Below are positions 17,692 to 26,999 of a stretch of DNA of 64,000 nt, one piece after another. Position 1 is the first letter of the stretch; every line of letters begins with the position of its first letter. Source of the DNA: Thermogemmatispora onikobensis (GTDB lineage Bacteria; Chloroflexota; Ktedonobacteria; Ktedonobacterales; Ktedonobacteraceae); the NCBI RefSeq assembly GCF_001748285.1, contig NZ_BDGT01000037.1:1-64000 (forward strand), written 5' to 3'. The notes below the pieces were generated by a model. The model had not been told where the DNA came from, searched no databases, and saw only the letters and a program-made list of their open reading frames with translations. The position numbers were made by a program, and so were the translations under genes.

Positions 17692-19557
17692 CTAAGGCGT
17701 CGAGAAGGCACAGCTCAGCGAACTGACAGGCTGGGGCTGGGGCCAGTGCACTCCAGCCACGAGCTTCTCAAAGAGCTGTTGCGGCGTATACGGATAGGGA
17801 GTATCACGCACAAAGACGCGAGCGACCGGATGGTCAAAGACCGAATAACTCTCATCGGCTCCGCTGTCGTCGAGCGTAATACCAAAGAGATGCGGACGCA
17901 CCACAAACTGAGCAGCCAGACGGAAACCCAGCTGTTCACTAAACAGAAGCTGATAGTAGCGAATCGTGAGCGGATAGCGTGCAGGCAAGCGCGGGATCGA
18001 CTTGTCGAGGCGATCAGTAGGCATCGTAATCGCATCGATTGTCGGCAAGAGCCTGGCCAGGGTACAGGCCTTCTGCGGTGTATCATCTCCATAGAGATCC
18101 AGGCCAGTTTGAGGCTGGCCAGCAGCGTTCAAATAGGTTGCCTGCCGATAGAGACCGGGATCGTGCCCATCAACCGGCACAGGTAAAGGATCATCCCACT
18201 GCTCGTAGGTCAACACACTGCCCGGTGGCAGATGCGCATAAATCCAGCGCGAAGCCATTACTCGCGTATTTGGCTCGCTATATACATTCAACAAAGCCAG
18301 CCCCTGAAAGATCGTGCCAGCCAAAACCACCCCCACTAGTCCATAGCCAACAACGCCCGCCAGGTGCCCGCGGCCCATTCCAGCCTTATCCTGGACCTGG
18401 ACCCGGCTGCTCGTTAGCCAGCGCTCCAGCCAATCCTGAAGCTGCAGCAACAGAAGCGCGGCCAGCAAGGCGAGGAAAGGATAGAGCGGCAGCATATAGC
18501 GCATAAACTTGACGTAGAAACTGCCCGTAATAGCGCCGTAGATCACGATCCAGGAGAGCGGAACCAGCCAGGCTGAGAGCAGGCGGTGTCTGAGCAGATA
18601 CCAACAGAGCCAGAGCAAGCCAGCCAGGGCCGCCAGACCCAATGTCAGGCCCTGGCCCCACAGGACCATATTCTGCAGCTCGTAAAGATAGGGGGTCGTA
18701 CCAGCGAACTGGCGCACATAGGGCAGATCGATCAGACCGCGGGCCAGGTCCCCCTGAAACGAGACCTGCTGGAGAAAGTCCCGCGCATCGAGCAAAGCAT
18801 AGGGCATGGTCACAAAGAAGACCAGTCCAGTCGTGGCCAGCGAGAGTGCAAACAGACCCCAGCCATGCAGGGAGCCTTGACGCCACCAACGCAGTCCAAA
18901 AGCCAGCGCCAGAGGCACGATCAAGGGAGCCGCGCTAAACTTAGTCGCGAGCGCCAGGCCATAGCCCACACCGGCCAGGAGTGCCCAGCGGAGTGGCCGC
19001 TCACTTTTGACCAGAGCTACACATGCCAGCACGGTGAGAGTGACAAAAAAGACCAGAATGGTATCGACGGCATAAAAATGTGAGAGCTGTAACTGCAGGG
19101 GAGTAAACACCATCAAGGCGGCAGTCAGCAAAGCCACCACCCAGGAGCGAGGCCGGCCCGGCTGTTCGTCTTCCACCAAGAAGAGCGCCAACAGAGCGGT
19201 GAGCGCAATGGTCCCACTATCAAAGAGGGCCGAAATCACGCGGCCTAACAGTGTGAGCGCGGCAAAATTTGCCAGAGCGGGGAAGAACGGCTTCAGGACC
19301 GTGCCCACCGCAGCCAGCAGATAGATCGGGAACGAGCCGTAAGCAAAGAACTGTGGATTCAGAGGAGAGTGAGCGGCGTCCAGAAACTGGGCCCAGCTGG
19401 TGGGCCGAGCGATCGCCACCACGTGAAAGAGAATCTCGCGCTCATCGGGATGGAAACTATTACCATCATCCCAATTCAGACCATAGAGGCGAAGCGCTAA
19501 GCCGAGCACCGTCAAGGCGATCAGCGCAAGTGGACGCCAGCGAATAACAAGCTTCAC
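17692..19557 (-). CDS. GT39/ArnT-like phospholipid-carrier-dependent glycosyltransferase
   Basis: A 621-residue polytopic GT-C-type membrane protein. The first helix is followed by LRLYGLNWDDGNSFHPDEREILFHVVA; the D/E motif (HPDERE) in loop one is the PMT/ArnT-type catalytic site. About ten to eleven further hydrophobic segments and an extracytoplasmic C-terminal domain follow. It would transfer a sugar from a polyprenyl-phosphate donor on the outer face of the membrane. The start is GTG 19557 with AGAGG upstream. It heads the minus-strand glycosyl cluster, but a 347-base gap separates it from the DUF2298 gene, so it may be a separate transcript. Confidence 0.87.
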   Translation of the reverse strand: MKLVIRWRPLALIALTVLGLALRLYGLNWDDGNSFHPDEREILFHVVAIARPTSWAQFLDAAHSPLNPQFFAYGSFPIYLLAAVGTVLKPFFPALANFAALTLLGRVISALFDSGTIALTALLALFLVEDEQPGRPRSWVVALLTAALMVFTPLQLQLSHFYAVDTILVFFVTLTVLACVALVKSERPLRWALLAGVGYGLALATKFSAAPLIVPLALAFGLRWWRQGSLHGWGLFALSLATTGLVFFVTMPYALLDARDFLQQVSFQGDLARGLIDLPYVRQFAGTTPYLYELQNMVLWGQGLTLGLAALAGLLWLCWYLLRHRLLSAWLVPLSWIVIYGAITGSFYVKFMRYMLPLYPFLALLAALLLLQLQDWLERWLTSSRVQVQDKAGMGRGHLAGVVGYGLVGVVLAGTIFQGLALLNVYSEPNTRVMASRWIYAHLPPGSVLTYEQWDDPLPVPVDGHDPGLYRQATYLNAAGQPQTGLDLYGDDTPQKACTLARLLPTIDAITMPTDRLDKSIPRLPARYPLTIRYYQLLFSEQLGFRLAAQFVVRPHLFGITLDDSGADESYSVFDHPVARVFVRDTPYPYTPQQLFEKLVAGVHWPQPQPVSSLSCAFSTP

Positions 19558-19995
19558 GGAGCGCCTCTGTCGTCTCTCTCTAGCAAAGATGCACCATCTA
19601 TTGTCACCGCTGCCTACTACAGCAAGCTATCGTCTTTTTCCTGTGGTTGTGGCCTCTAGTATAGGAGGATTGCCGGCGGTGGTCAAGAGAGAGGGAACGA
19701 CTACCGATGGTGGGGCCGCAAAGCATCGAGAGCTATTGCTTAAAGCGATGATCCCGAGTGGCGCCAGAAGTCGAGGGGAGATGCTGGTGAACATAGTCGG
19801 ACTCCTTCCGCAAAATGGCAGCATCACTGCTCTCTGTCTAAAGGATACCACAGCTCTGGCAGTCAGGCAACAGGCGCCGCTTCAGCTTCACTCCCCCAAC
19901 GCCCGCGGATATGCTACACTGCCTATGGGAGGGAGGAGGGAGTGAAAAAAATCAGCATCCTCATCACAAGCAGCGAAGCGGAAAGGAGGCCACGA
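19558..19995. other. Divergent intergenic region
   Basis: Between the GT39-type gene (minus) and the acyl-CoA dehydrogenase (plus). Presumably holds both promoters. No RNA or additional gene that I can support; an open frame across it has no ribosome site and no recognisable product. Confidence 0.4.
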
Positions 19996-21783
19996 GTGCC
20001 TGCACTGGACGAGCAGAGCCTGATGCCCGGCACCGAAGGCATAAACTTTTACGAGGCTGACCCCATCCTGGAGCAATTACTCCAGCGTCACCTCTCTTTC
20101 GAGGACTACGAGCGTGCCCAGCCACTGCTTCTGAGCATGGGAGCAGTGGCTTCCGAGCGCATGGATGAACTGGCAGCCATTGCCGACCGACACGGGCCGG
20201 TGCTGCGTCAGTACGACCGGCGTGGTCAGCGTATCGACGAAGTCACCTTTCACCCAGCCTATCATGAACTTGAACGCATTGCCTACCAGGATTTTGCCAT
20301 TGCCGCCTGCACTCATCGCGAGGGCGCTCTGGGCTGGCCGGGGCATGTTCCTCAGCCCATTAAATTCGCCCTGGCCTATCTTGGCATGCAAGCCGAAGCG
20401 GGCGTCTTCTGTCCTGTTTCCATGACCGATGCCCTGGCCCGTGTTTTGGAGCGCTACGGCGATGAATTCCTCAAGCAGCGCTTTCTTCCTCATCTGACGG
20501 CCCTCAGCCTGGACCAGCTCCAGCAAGGGGCCATGTTCTTAACGGAGAAGCAGGGGGGCTCAGACGTCGGCCAGACTGCCACCATAGCCCGTCGGCACGA
20601 GATCAACGAGGGCAGCAGCCAGAACGAGGCCGAGTCGTGGCCCCAATGGCAGCTTTGGGGAGAGAAATGGTTTTGCTCCAACGTCTCCGCCGACCTGATT
20701 CTCACCCTGGCCCGTCCCAGCGGCGCCCCAGCCGGAACACGGGGTCTGGGCCTCTTCCTGGTACCCCGTCGTCTGCCCGATGGGAGGCGCAACGCCTACA
20801 CCATTAACCGCTTAAAGGAGAAACTGGGCACCCGCTCACTAGCCACAGGCGAGGTAACCCTGGAGGGAGCGCTGGCCTATCAGGTTGGCGCTTTGGAACG
20901 TGGCTTCGTCCAGATGACCGAGATGATCAACCTGACACGTATCTGGGCAGCCATTGGTTCCCTGGCCGCCATGCGGCGCAGCCTGCTAGAGGCCACGGTG
21001 CACGCCCACGGACGCATCGTCTTCGGGCGCCGCCTCTGTGACCACCCTCTCATGCGACGCCAACTGGTCGATCTCCTCCTCGAAGTCGAAGGCTGTGCCG
21101 CGCTGGCCTTCGAAACGACGGCGGTTCTGGAACGAGTTGACCGCTACGGACGCGAGGAAGATCGCCGCCTGCTGCGCATCTTGACGCCTCTGTGCAAATA
21201 CTATATCCCTAAGCGGGGTGAGTACGTTACCCTGGAAGCCCTGGAGATGCGGGGAGGCAACGGCTATGTTGAGGATTGGGTGAATCCCCGCCTGCTGCGC
21301 GATGCCATCGTTAACGCCATCTGGGAAGGAGCCAGCAACGTCATCGTCCTCGATGTCGCCCGGGCCATGAGCCGTGAGGGAAGCCACCAGCAGCTCTTCA
21401 CCTGGCTAGAGGAGCGACTGCGTGCCCTTCAGGACCCTGAGCTGGCTGAGAGTGTTCACGATCTACAGACCAGCCTGCAGCACCTTGCCAGCCGCTTCGA
21501 GGCCCTGATGACCCTTGATCCTGACAGCGCCCAGCTCCCCCTACGTGGCCTGGTCGAGCGGCTGGCTCAAGTCACCATCGCCATGCTCTTGCTAGAGCAG
21601 GCCGCTACCAGCCGCAGGACCTCACAGCGAGGTGGCCCACGGCAGCGGCTGGTCGCCGAACTCTTTATGCGGCGTCATCTGCAGCCTCACCCCGACGGTT
21701 GGCAGGCGGACAACGATCGCCGACCGCTGGAGCAGTTTGAGGTCCTGATTCAGGGAGCCGTACGCTTCCGGCAGGGAACCTAA
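19996..21783 (+). CDS. AidB-like acyl-CoA dehydrogenase family protein
   Basis: A 595-residue flavoprotein closest in layout to AidB rather than to canonical ~380-residue acyl-CoA dehydrogenases. It has an N-terminal extension with YDRRGQRIDEVTFHPAYHEL, MFLTEKQGGSDVGQTAT (FAD contact, ~178-195), and RDAIVNAIWEGASNVIVLDVARAM (~437-460), the AidB signature region. A C-terminal helical extension follows. AidB proteins bind FAD and DNA in the alkylation response in E. coli; here the substrate and DNA binding are unknown. Start GTG 19996 is chosen for AAAGGAGG six bases upstream; GTG 19942, behind a GGAGG, would add 18 residues. It stands alone on the plus strand and is followed by a strong inverted repeat. 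Confidence 0.85.
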   Translation: MPALDEQSLMPGTEGINFYEADPILEQLLQRHLSFEDYERAQPLLLSMGAVASERMDELAAIADRHGPVLRQYDRRGQRIDEVTFHPAYHELERIAYQDFAIAACTHREGALGWPGHVPQPIKFALAYLGMQAEAGVFCPVSMTDALARVLERYGDEFLKQRFLPHLTALSLDQLQQGAMFLTEKQGGSDVGQTATIARRHEINEGSSQNEAESWPQWQLWGEKWFCSNVSADLILTLARPSGAPAGTRGLGLFLVPRRLPDGRRNAYTINRLKEKLGTRSLATGEVTLEGALAYQVGALERGFVQMTEMINLTRIWAAIGSLAAMRRSLLEATVHAHGRIVFGRRLCDHPLMRRQLVDLLLEVEGCAALAFETTAVLERVDRYGREEDRRLLRILTPLCKYYIPKRGEYVTLEALEMRGGNGYVEDWVNPRLLRDAIVNAIWEGASNVIVLDVARAMSREGSHQQLFTWLEERLRALQDPELAESVHDLQTSLQHLASRFEALMTLDPDSAQLPLRGLVERLAQVTIAMLLLEQAATSRRTSQRGGPRQRLVAELFMRRHLQPHPDGWQADNDRRPLEQFEVLIQGAVRFRQGT

Positions 21784-21802
21784 AAAAGAGGAAAAGCCTT
21801 CA

Positions 21803-21854
21803 GCGATGCCGGCCCGGCGTCGATGCGGGACCGGCATAGAAGGGCCGGCATCGC
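21803..21854 (+). terminator. Long inverted repeat with nested alternative stem
   Basis: GCGATGCCGGCCC (21803-21815) and GGGCCGGCATCGC (21842-21854) are a perfect 13-base inverted repeat. Within it ATGCCGG (21806-21812) can instead pair with CCGGCAT (21831-21837), so two mutually exclusive hairpins are possible. It lies 19 bases after the AidB-like stop. No T-run follows, so a Rho-independent terminator is uncertain; transcript-end stabilisation or processing is equally possible. Confidence 0.6.
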
Positions 21855-22083
21855 AACGGCAGACAGGTGACCATAGACGATCTCCGTAGCTGGAGAAGAA
21901 CGAAGAACAGACAAAGGAGAGAGTGAAGCTCACAGAAGAACGGGACAAGACACAGAGATAAAAACCTCTGCCTCCACCTGCCCTTCAAGGCAGGCCCGGC
22001 GGTCTCAGTCAGACAACGGGGGAAAAAGGCGAGGCGCGACGGGGCCTCTGGAGACCCGAGAGAGGGCAATCGCAAGTACTCAC

Positions 22084-22290
22084 TCAGGCCAACACGCCGT
22101 CGCGCTCCCCAACCAGACGCTGGATCTCACGCAAGCGCCACTCAGCCCGTTCCACATTCTCCAGAGCCTGGGCCAGAATGCGTTCCTCTAGGGAAGAGAA
22201 GGACTGCTCGATTTCGGGATCGATCGAGCCGCCAAGTAGCTCTAGAGCACGATGGAGCCTGGGATCTTCAGTTGCAGCTACCGTTGACAT
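22084..22290 (-). CDS. Small acidic hypothetical protein
   Basis: 68 residues, helix-prone and acidic (MSTVAATEDPRLHRALELLG...). I do not recognise a family. A ribosome-site-like AGAGGTG stands about nine bases upstream of the ATG on the minus strand. Codon use and charge look like a real small protein. It is flanked by gene-free sequence on both sides (21855-22083 and 22291-22688), in which I see no other gene. Confidence 0.55.
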   Translation of the reverse strand: MSTVAATEDPRLHRALELLGGSIDPEIEQSFSSLEERILAQALENVERAEWRLREIQRLVGERDGVLA

Positions 22291-22688
22291 GGCGTGTCAC
22301 CTCTCGATCAAGAACTGAGTCTGACAGCAAGCAAGTCCATCACAAGCCAAGAAATAAAAACCGGAGCTTCGCCAGTCTCAAGCTATCTCACCAGCCCACA
22401 TGACAGCAGAGCGGAACCAGCTGAGACTCCTCCGATAGAGATTCTCGCTCCTCAACAAAATACGTGTGAACGCCGAAACAGGTTGCAGCCCCCGCACCAC
22501 CGCCGACTTTATTCATAGTCTCCATTTCTATGATACGTCTGGCGCCAAAAACGGTATAAAGGGGCTACCGACATTCCTATCTGCAAAAATTCCAAACTGC
22601 CAGCTCTTCTCGAGAGGAGGAGTGGGGGAAGCCTCATCTCATGACGTCGCCTGCCACCCTCAACCTCCTCCCCTGTCGTAAGGCACGT
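22291..22688. other. Gene-free intergenic stretch
   Basis: Lies between the start of the small minus-strand protein and the 3' end of the cupredoxin gene on the same strand. Relatively A/T-rich around 22500-22600. No RNA, terminator with a T-run, or coding frame that I can support. Confidence 0.35.
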
Positions 22689-23135
22689 CTACTTGACGAT
22701 CACCGTCAAGTTCATCCCCTGGTGGATCGTACAGTAGAGCTTAAATGTACCAGCGGTGGTGAAAGGGCCAATTTGCTTGGTATCGTTGCCGCTGAACTGC
22801 ACATCGATCTTGGGAGCACCGGCCTCGATTCCAGGCTTGGCAGTCCCGTTGACCCATGAGCCGTTCTGAATAATGTGTGGTACAGCGACAGTATTGACAA
22901 GCGTAATCGATTCGCCCTTTTTAATGGTGATAGAGGAGACCTCGAAGTTCGCGGCATCCATCTTCACCGTGTTCCCCCCACTGGCACTGCTCGCCGCCGA
23001 AGAACTACCGCTGCTGTTTGCATTGGCCGCAGTCGAGCTGGTCGTTCCAGGCCGCGTACAGGCCACCAGCAGCAGGCTCACCAGCGCCAGCGCCGTCAAC
23101 ACCAGCCACAGCAAGCGTAGAGGTTTCTGCTCCAT
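22689..23135 (-). CDS. Cupredoxin-domain (amicyanin-like) lipoprotein
   Basis: 148 residues. A type II signal peptide ends in LLLVAC, making C26 the lipidated cysteine. A ~35-residue Ser/Thr/Ala linker follows, then a single cupredoxin domain. The type-1 copper ligands are visible as H87 (VPHII), C135, H138 and M141 (YCTIHQGM), with the short C-x2-H-x2-M spacing of amicyanin-type proteins. It would be a membrane-anchored electron carrier or copper binder outside the cell. The start at 23135 (MEQKPL) is preferred over the longer frame because it directly precedes the signal peptide. A similar lipoprotein is encoded at 44611. Confidence 0.87.
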   Translation of the reverse strand: MEQKPLRLLWLVLTALALVSLLLVACTRPGTTSSTAANANSSGSSSAASSASGGNTVKMDAANFEVSSITIKKGESITLVNTVAVPHIIQNGSWVNGTAKPGIEAGAPKIDVQFSGNDTKQIGPFTTAGTFKLYCTIHQGMNLTVIVK

Positions 23136-23309
23136 AGCAACCTTGTAGCCTCTCAATCCTAGCCGATGCCGAAAGCAGAACAATCTGCACGCACAATAGA
23201 GCGCTGTAGCCCCTGGCTAGTGGAGCTAGAGGTAACGCTCTCTCTGTCTCTCGGCTCTTCTTGCTTTCGGGAATATGATACGGCGACTCGCAGCCCCTGC
23301 AAATCCGGC

Positions 23310-23336
23310 AAATACCCGATATTGCGTCGGGTATTT
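23310..23336. repeat. Perfect 10-base inverted repeat (operator or terminator-like)
   Basis: AAATACCCGA (23310-23319), a seven-base loop and TCGGGTATTT (23327-23336). It lies in the gene-free interval 23136-23640 upstream of the cupredoxin gene. Flanking A and T runs would suit a bidirectional weak terminator, and the symmetry would suit a dimeric repressor. Nothing else was recognised in this interval. Confidence 0.6.
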
Positions 23337-23647
23337 ACCTGATCTATTAGCTCAACTGCAAAGAGCAGCATCCCAGCAGCAATCGCTACCCCCGCTCCTC
23401 CCCCCTTTGGCCCAGCCGCTAGCTCGTCACGAACAGAAGCCAGGCCCCGCTTTTACACCCGAGCGCGAGCGGCAGAGAGGCCGCCAGTAGCCTCGATAGG
23501 CGCTACAGGAGAAGTCGGTCCGACCGGCCCCACCTTCATTATCTTTCTCCAGCTTTTCAGGCTTCTTGAATAGCAGGACCGCTACAAGCAGCCTGACATT
23601 GATTTTGCAAATTTTCAACAAGCTACCCCTTCTTGCCCAGGCCCTCC

Positions 23648-23676
23648 TTGACTTCCGTGAAACAACATGGTATACT
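23648..23676 (+). promoter_or_regulatory. Strong sigma-70-type promoter of an RNA gene
   Basis: TTGACT (23648-23653), exactly 17 bases, TATACT (23671-23676). This is among the best matches to consensus in the window. It is followed directly by the structured, terminator-bounded unit at 23683-23997. Confidence 0.8.
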
Positions 23677-23761
23677 CTAGGTGTTCCTGGCAGGGAACAT
23701 TTCCAGGGAACGACCCTGGCACAAGGCGCAGGCTTTGCTTGGAATCCCGAAAGGAGGTTGT

Positions 23762-23815
23762 ATGCAGATGAAGAAACCGATACGCCTCTTAGGGATGGTG
23801 TTCCAAATTGACTAG
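23762..23815 (+). CDS. 17-residue peptide ORF inside the structured RNA
   Basis: ATG 23762 to TAG 23813-23815 encodes MQMKKPIRLLGMVFQID. AAAGGAGG (23750-23757) lies four bases before the first ATG and ten before the second (23768). The peptide is short, basic at the front and partly hydrophobic. It could be a leader peptide, a small membrane-active peptide, or a chance frame beside a good ribosome site. No homology judgement is possible at this length. Confidence 0.5.
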   Translation: MQMKKPIRLLGMVFQID

Positions 23816-23953
23816 GAGCGCCCGTAAAAGCGGGCTATCCGAGCCTCTGAGCGCTGCGCCATCGATCTGACAACCGCTGTAACTGCGAGGCTTATGTGCG
23901 GTCGCGACGACGGGGTGACCGTCGGGTCCTGGCAGGCGTAAACAGAGGGTATG

Positions 23954-23997
23954 CGGGGCATACGTAAGATCTATTTATGCCCCGTCCTTTTATTTTT
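23954..23997 (+). terminator. Intrinsic terminator of the structured RNA
   Basis: CGGGGCATA (23954-23962) pairs with TATGCCCCG (23976-23984), followed by a T-rich run (23985-23997). It sits 31 bases before the lepA stop codon on the opposite strand. Confidence 0.75.
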
Positions 23998-24027
23998 GGG
24001 GGATTATACCCTTCTTCCATCCCTCTC

Positions 24028-25842
24028 CTACTCCCCGTCCTCTTTCAGCGAGAGCACCGCCATGAAGGCTTCCTGGGGAATCTCAACACTGCCTACCATC
24101 TTCATACGCTTCTTACCCTCCTTCTGCTTCTCCAACAGCTTCCTCTTGCGTGTGACATCGCCTCCGTAGCACTTGGCCAGGACATCCTTGCGCAGAGCCT
24201 TGATGGTCTCACGCGCGATGACGCGCGAACCAATAGCCGCCTGGATTGGCACCTCGAAGAGCTGACGGGGGATCAGTTTGTGGAGTTTCTCGACCAGTGC
24301 ACGCCCCCGGCGATAAGCTTCACTGCGATGGACAATGATGGAGAGCGCGTCGACTGGCTGTCCGTTCACCAAAATGTCCAACTTTACCAGATCAGCCTCG
24401 CGGTAGCCGGCAAAGCTGTAGTCCAGAGAGGCATAGCCCTGCGTCCGCGACTTGAGCTGATCGTGGAAGTCCACGATCAACTCGGCCAGGGGCATGCTGT
24501 ATGTCAGCAGGACACGATCGGCCTCAATGTATTTCATCTCCTTGAAGACGCCACGCCGGGCAGTGACCAGCTCCATAATCGGGCCGATATAGCGGGCCGG
24601 TGAGAAAATTGACAGCTCCACCCACGGCTCCTCAATCTTCTCGATCTCGCCAGGCGGGGGAAAGGCCGAGGGGTTATCCACCTTGACGATGTCTCCGCCA
24701 CGCTTCGTGACATAATATTCCACATTGGGCGCCGTAGCCAGAATACGCAAGCCATACTCGCGCTCCAGCCGCTCCTGGATGATCTCCATATGGAGCAGAC
24801 CCAGGAACCCACAGCGAAAACCAAAGCCGAGAGCCGCCGAGGTCTCTGGCTCGAAGGAGAGCGAAGCATCATTGAGCTGCAACCGCTCCAGGGCCTCGCG
24901 CAGCAGCGGGTAGTCATCGCTATCCACCGGGTAAAAGCCGGCGAAAACCATCGGCTTGGCCGGTTTGTAACCCGGTAGCGGCTCAATCTCGCCCAGGGCC
25001 TCGGGCACGGTAGCCGTGTCGCCAACTCGACAATCTTTGACGTTTTTGAAGCCCGTGGCCAGATAGCCAACCTCACCGGCACTGAGCAGCTGGGTTGAGA
25101 CCATGCGCGGCTGAAAGTAGCCAGCTTCAATGACTTCAGTAACGCTGCCGGTGGCCATCAGAGCAATGCGATCACCAACGCGCACACTTCCATCTACGAT
25201 GCGAACGTAGGCGATGACCCCTTTGTAGCTATCATAGTGCGAGTCGAAGACCAGCGCCCGTAAGGGACGCCCAAGGTTGCCATGCGGCGGCGGAACACGC
25301 TCGACAATAGCCTCCAGAATCTCGGCAACGCCGATCCCTTCCTTCGCTGAAGCCAGGAGGCACTCGCTGGCAGGCAGGCCGATGACCTCTTCGACCTCCT
25401 GACGCACCCGCTCAGGATCAGCACTCGGAAGATCGATCTTGTTAATGACCGGGATAATGGTGAGGTCCGCCTCCAGGGCGAGATAGAGATTGGCCAGGGT
25501 CTGGGCTTCGATTCCCTGCGTGGCATCAATGACGAGTAAGGCCCCCTCACAGGCGGCCAGGCTGCGCGAAACCTCGTAGGTGAAGTCAACGTGTCCTGGT
25601 GTATCGATCAGGTTCAGCTCGTACTGCTCACCATTGCGCGCTGTATAGAGCATGCGTACGGCCTGAGCTTTGATGGTAATGCCCCGCTCCCGCTCTAGCT
25701 CCATCTGGTCGAGCACTTGCTCGGTCATCTCGCGGCTGGAAATGGTACCGGTGTATTCCAGAAGACGGTCGGCCAGGGTCGATTTGCCATGATCAATGTG
25801 CGCAATGATGCAGAAGTTACGAATATGGGCTTGATCCGTCAT
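24028..25842 (-). CDS. lepA: Elongation factor 4 (LepA)
   Basis: 604 residues, the usual EF-4 length. GTPase motifs are present: [16 protein letters not shown] (G1, ~14), [10 protein letters not shown] (G2), DTPGHVDF (G3), [10 protein letters not shown] (G4). The EF-4-specific C-terminal domain ends with [41 protein letters not shown]. It acts on the ribosome to remodel or back-translocate stalled complexes. The ATG overlaps the mnmA stop by four bases (ATGA), indicating translational coupling. Confidence 0.97.
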   Translation of the reverse strand: MTDQAHIRNFCIIAHIDHGKSTLADRLLEYTGTISSREMTEQVLDQMELERERGITIKAQAVRMLYTARNGEQYELNLIDTPGHVDFTYEVSRSLAACEGALLVIDATQGIEAQTLANLYLALEADLTIIPVINKIDLPSADPERVRQEVEEVIGLPASECLLASAKEGIGVAEILEAIVERVPPPHGNLGRPLRALVFDSHYDSYKGVIAYVRIVDGSVRVGDRIALMATGSVTEVIEAGYFQPRMVSTQLLSAGEVGYLATGFKNVKDCRVGDTATVPEALGEIEPLPGYKPAKPMVFAGFYPVDSDDYPLLREALERLQLNDASLSFEPETSAALGFGFRCGFLGLLHMEIIQERLEREYGLRILATAPNVEYYVTKRGGDIVKVDNPSAFPPPGEIEKIEEPWVELSIFSPARYIGPIMELVTARRGVFKEMKYIEADRVLLTYSMPLAELIVDFHDQLKSRTQGYASLDYSFAGYREADLVKLDILVNGQPVDALSIIVHRSEAYRRGRALVEKLHKLIPRQLFEVPIQAAIGSRVIARETIKALRKDVLAKCYGGDVTRKRKLLEKQKEGKKRMKMVGSVEIPQEAFMAVLSLKEDGE

Positions 25843-26993
25843 GCTTCAATGATGCCTCCGCACAACACTTCATCGCCATCAGCGCCGCCGTAGAAGACTG
25901 CGCCCTGTCCTGGCGTGACAGCCCGCACCGGCTGCTCCAGTGTGACAAGGGCGCGCCGGCCCTCTAGCGGCCTCACCCACGCTCGCTGCTCGCTGGCCTT
26001 GTAACGGATGCGGACCGCTGCTTCAAATGGTTCCGTTGGTACGTCGCCGCTGATATAGTGCATGGAGTGAACAGTAAAACTGGTACGCTCCAGAGCCTCT
26101 GCCGGGCCAACAATCAGGGCATTGCGCTCAGTGTCAATCTTGAGCACATGGAGCGGACGAGATGAGGTCACTCCCAGACCACGCCGCTGCCCAATGGTGT
26201 AAAAGGCCAGACCCCGATGCTGCCCGAGGAGATTGCCTTCACGGTCATAGATCGGACCAGGACGCGGAACCGGCAGGAAACTGCTGCGCTGACCTCCGGC
26301 TACGGCAACCTCAGCGGCAACCTCGCTGACCGCATAGCGCTGGATAAAGCCCCGGTAGTCGTCGCGCGCCACAAAGCAGATTTCCTGGCTTTCTGGCTTG
26401 CTGGCCACAGGCAGACCGCGCTCCGCCGCCATCGCCCTCACCTGCTCCTTGGTGTAGGCCCCCAGGGGAAAACAGGCGTGCGCAAGCTGTTCCTGGTTCA
26501 GGACATGCAGTACATAGGACTGATCCTTCTGCCGATCAACCGCTCTTAACAAGCGATACTTCCCCGTCAGGGGATCACGCTCAACTCGTGCATAATGGCC
26601 AGTGGCCAGATAGTCTGCCTCTAGTGCCAGCGCTCGCCTCAAGAGCACGGTGAAACGAATAAAGCGATTGCAGACCAGACAGGGATTAGGGGTGTGGCCA
26701 GCTACATACTCGCGATAAAAGTAGTCGACGACCTGATCCTTAAATTCCTGCTCGACATTCATCAGATAGAAGGGAATGTCAAGTAGGCGAGCAACGCGCC
26801 GGGCATCGTCAACCGCCTCTAGCGAGCAACACTTGTTCTGCACCACGCGCTCAACGCCGTCATCCTCCTCATTGCCAGGCTCGGCCCAGAGGCGCAGCAT
26901 GATGCCGATGACCTCATGCCCCTGTTCCTTGAGAAGGGCAGCCGCCACTGAGCTATCCACGCCCCCACTCATGGCAACGACAATCCTCGCCAT
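25839..26993 (-). CDS. mnmA: tRNA-specific 2-thiouridylase MnmA
   Basis: 384 residues. The PP-loop motif [14 protein letters not shown] is at 8-21. The catalytic cysteines lie in [12 protein letters not shown] (~102-113) and in SQEICFV (~200). The C-terminal barrel ends with the family's [16 protein letters not shown]. It introduces the 2-thio group at wobble U34 of Glu, Gln and Lys tRNAs. First gene of a two-gene mnmA-lepA unit. The upstream side (27000-27688) is gene-free. Confidence 0.97.
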   Translation of the reverse strand: MARIVVAMSGGVDSSVAAALLKEQGHEVIGIMLRLWAEPGNEEDDGVERVVQNKCCSLEAVDDARRVARLLDIPFYLMNVEQEFKDQVVDYFYREYVAGHTPNPCLVCNRFIRFTVLLRRALALEADYLATGHYARVERDPLTGKYRLLRAVDRQKDQSYVLHVLNQEQLAHACFPLGAYTKEQVRAMAAERGLPVASKPESQEICFVARDDYRGFIQRYAVSEVAAEVAVAGGQRSSFLPVPRPGPIYDREGNLLGQHRGLAFYTIGQRRGLGVTSSRPLHVLKIDTERNALIVGPAEALERTSFTVHSMHYISGDVPTEPFEAAVRIRYKASEQRAWVRPLEGRRALVTLEQPVRAVTPGQGAVFYGGADGDEVLCGGIIEA

Positions 26994-26999
26994 ACTGCT

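Larger units (their letters stand above)
23683..23997 (+). ncRNA. Candidate structured RNA, ~315 nt, unrecognised family
   Basis: The unit runs from a near-consensus promoter to an intrinsic terminator with no gene longer than 17 codons. Local hairpins visible by eye: 23683-23687/23694-23698; 23703-23708/23714-23719 (CCAGGG/CCCTGG); 23820-23824/23831-23835 (GCCCG/CGGGC); 23873-23877/23898-23902 (ACCGC/GCGGT); 23909-23913/23919-23923 (GACGG, loop GGTGA, CCGTC). CAGGGAAC is repeated at 23691 and 23704. A 17-codon ORF with a perfect ribosome site lies in the middle. It does not show the hallmarks of tmRNA, SRP RNA or RNase P RNA. It converges on lepA. It could be a regulatory RNA, a dual-function RNA or a small-peptide mRNA. 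Confidence 0.6.
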
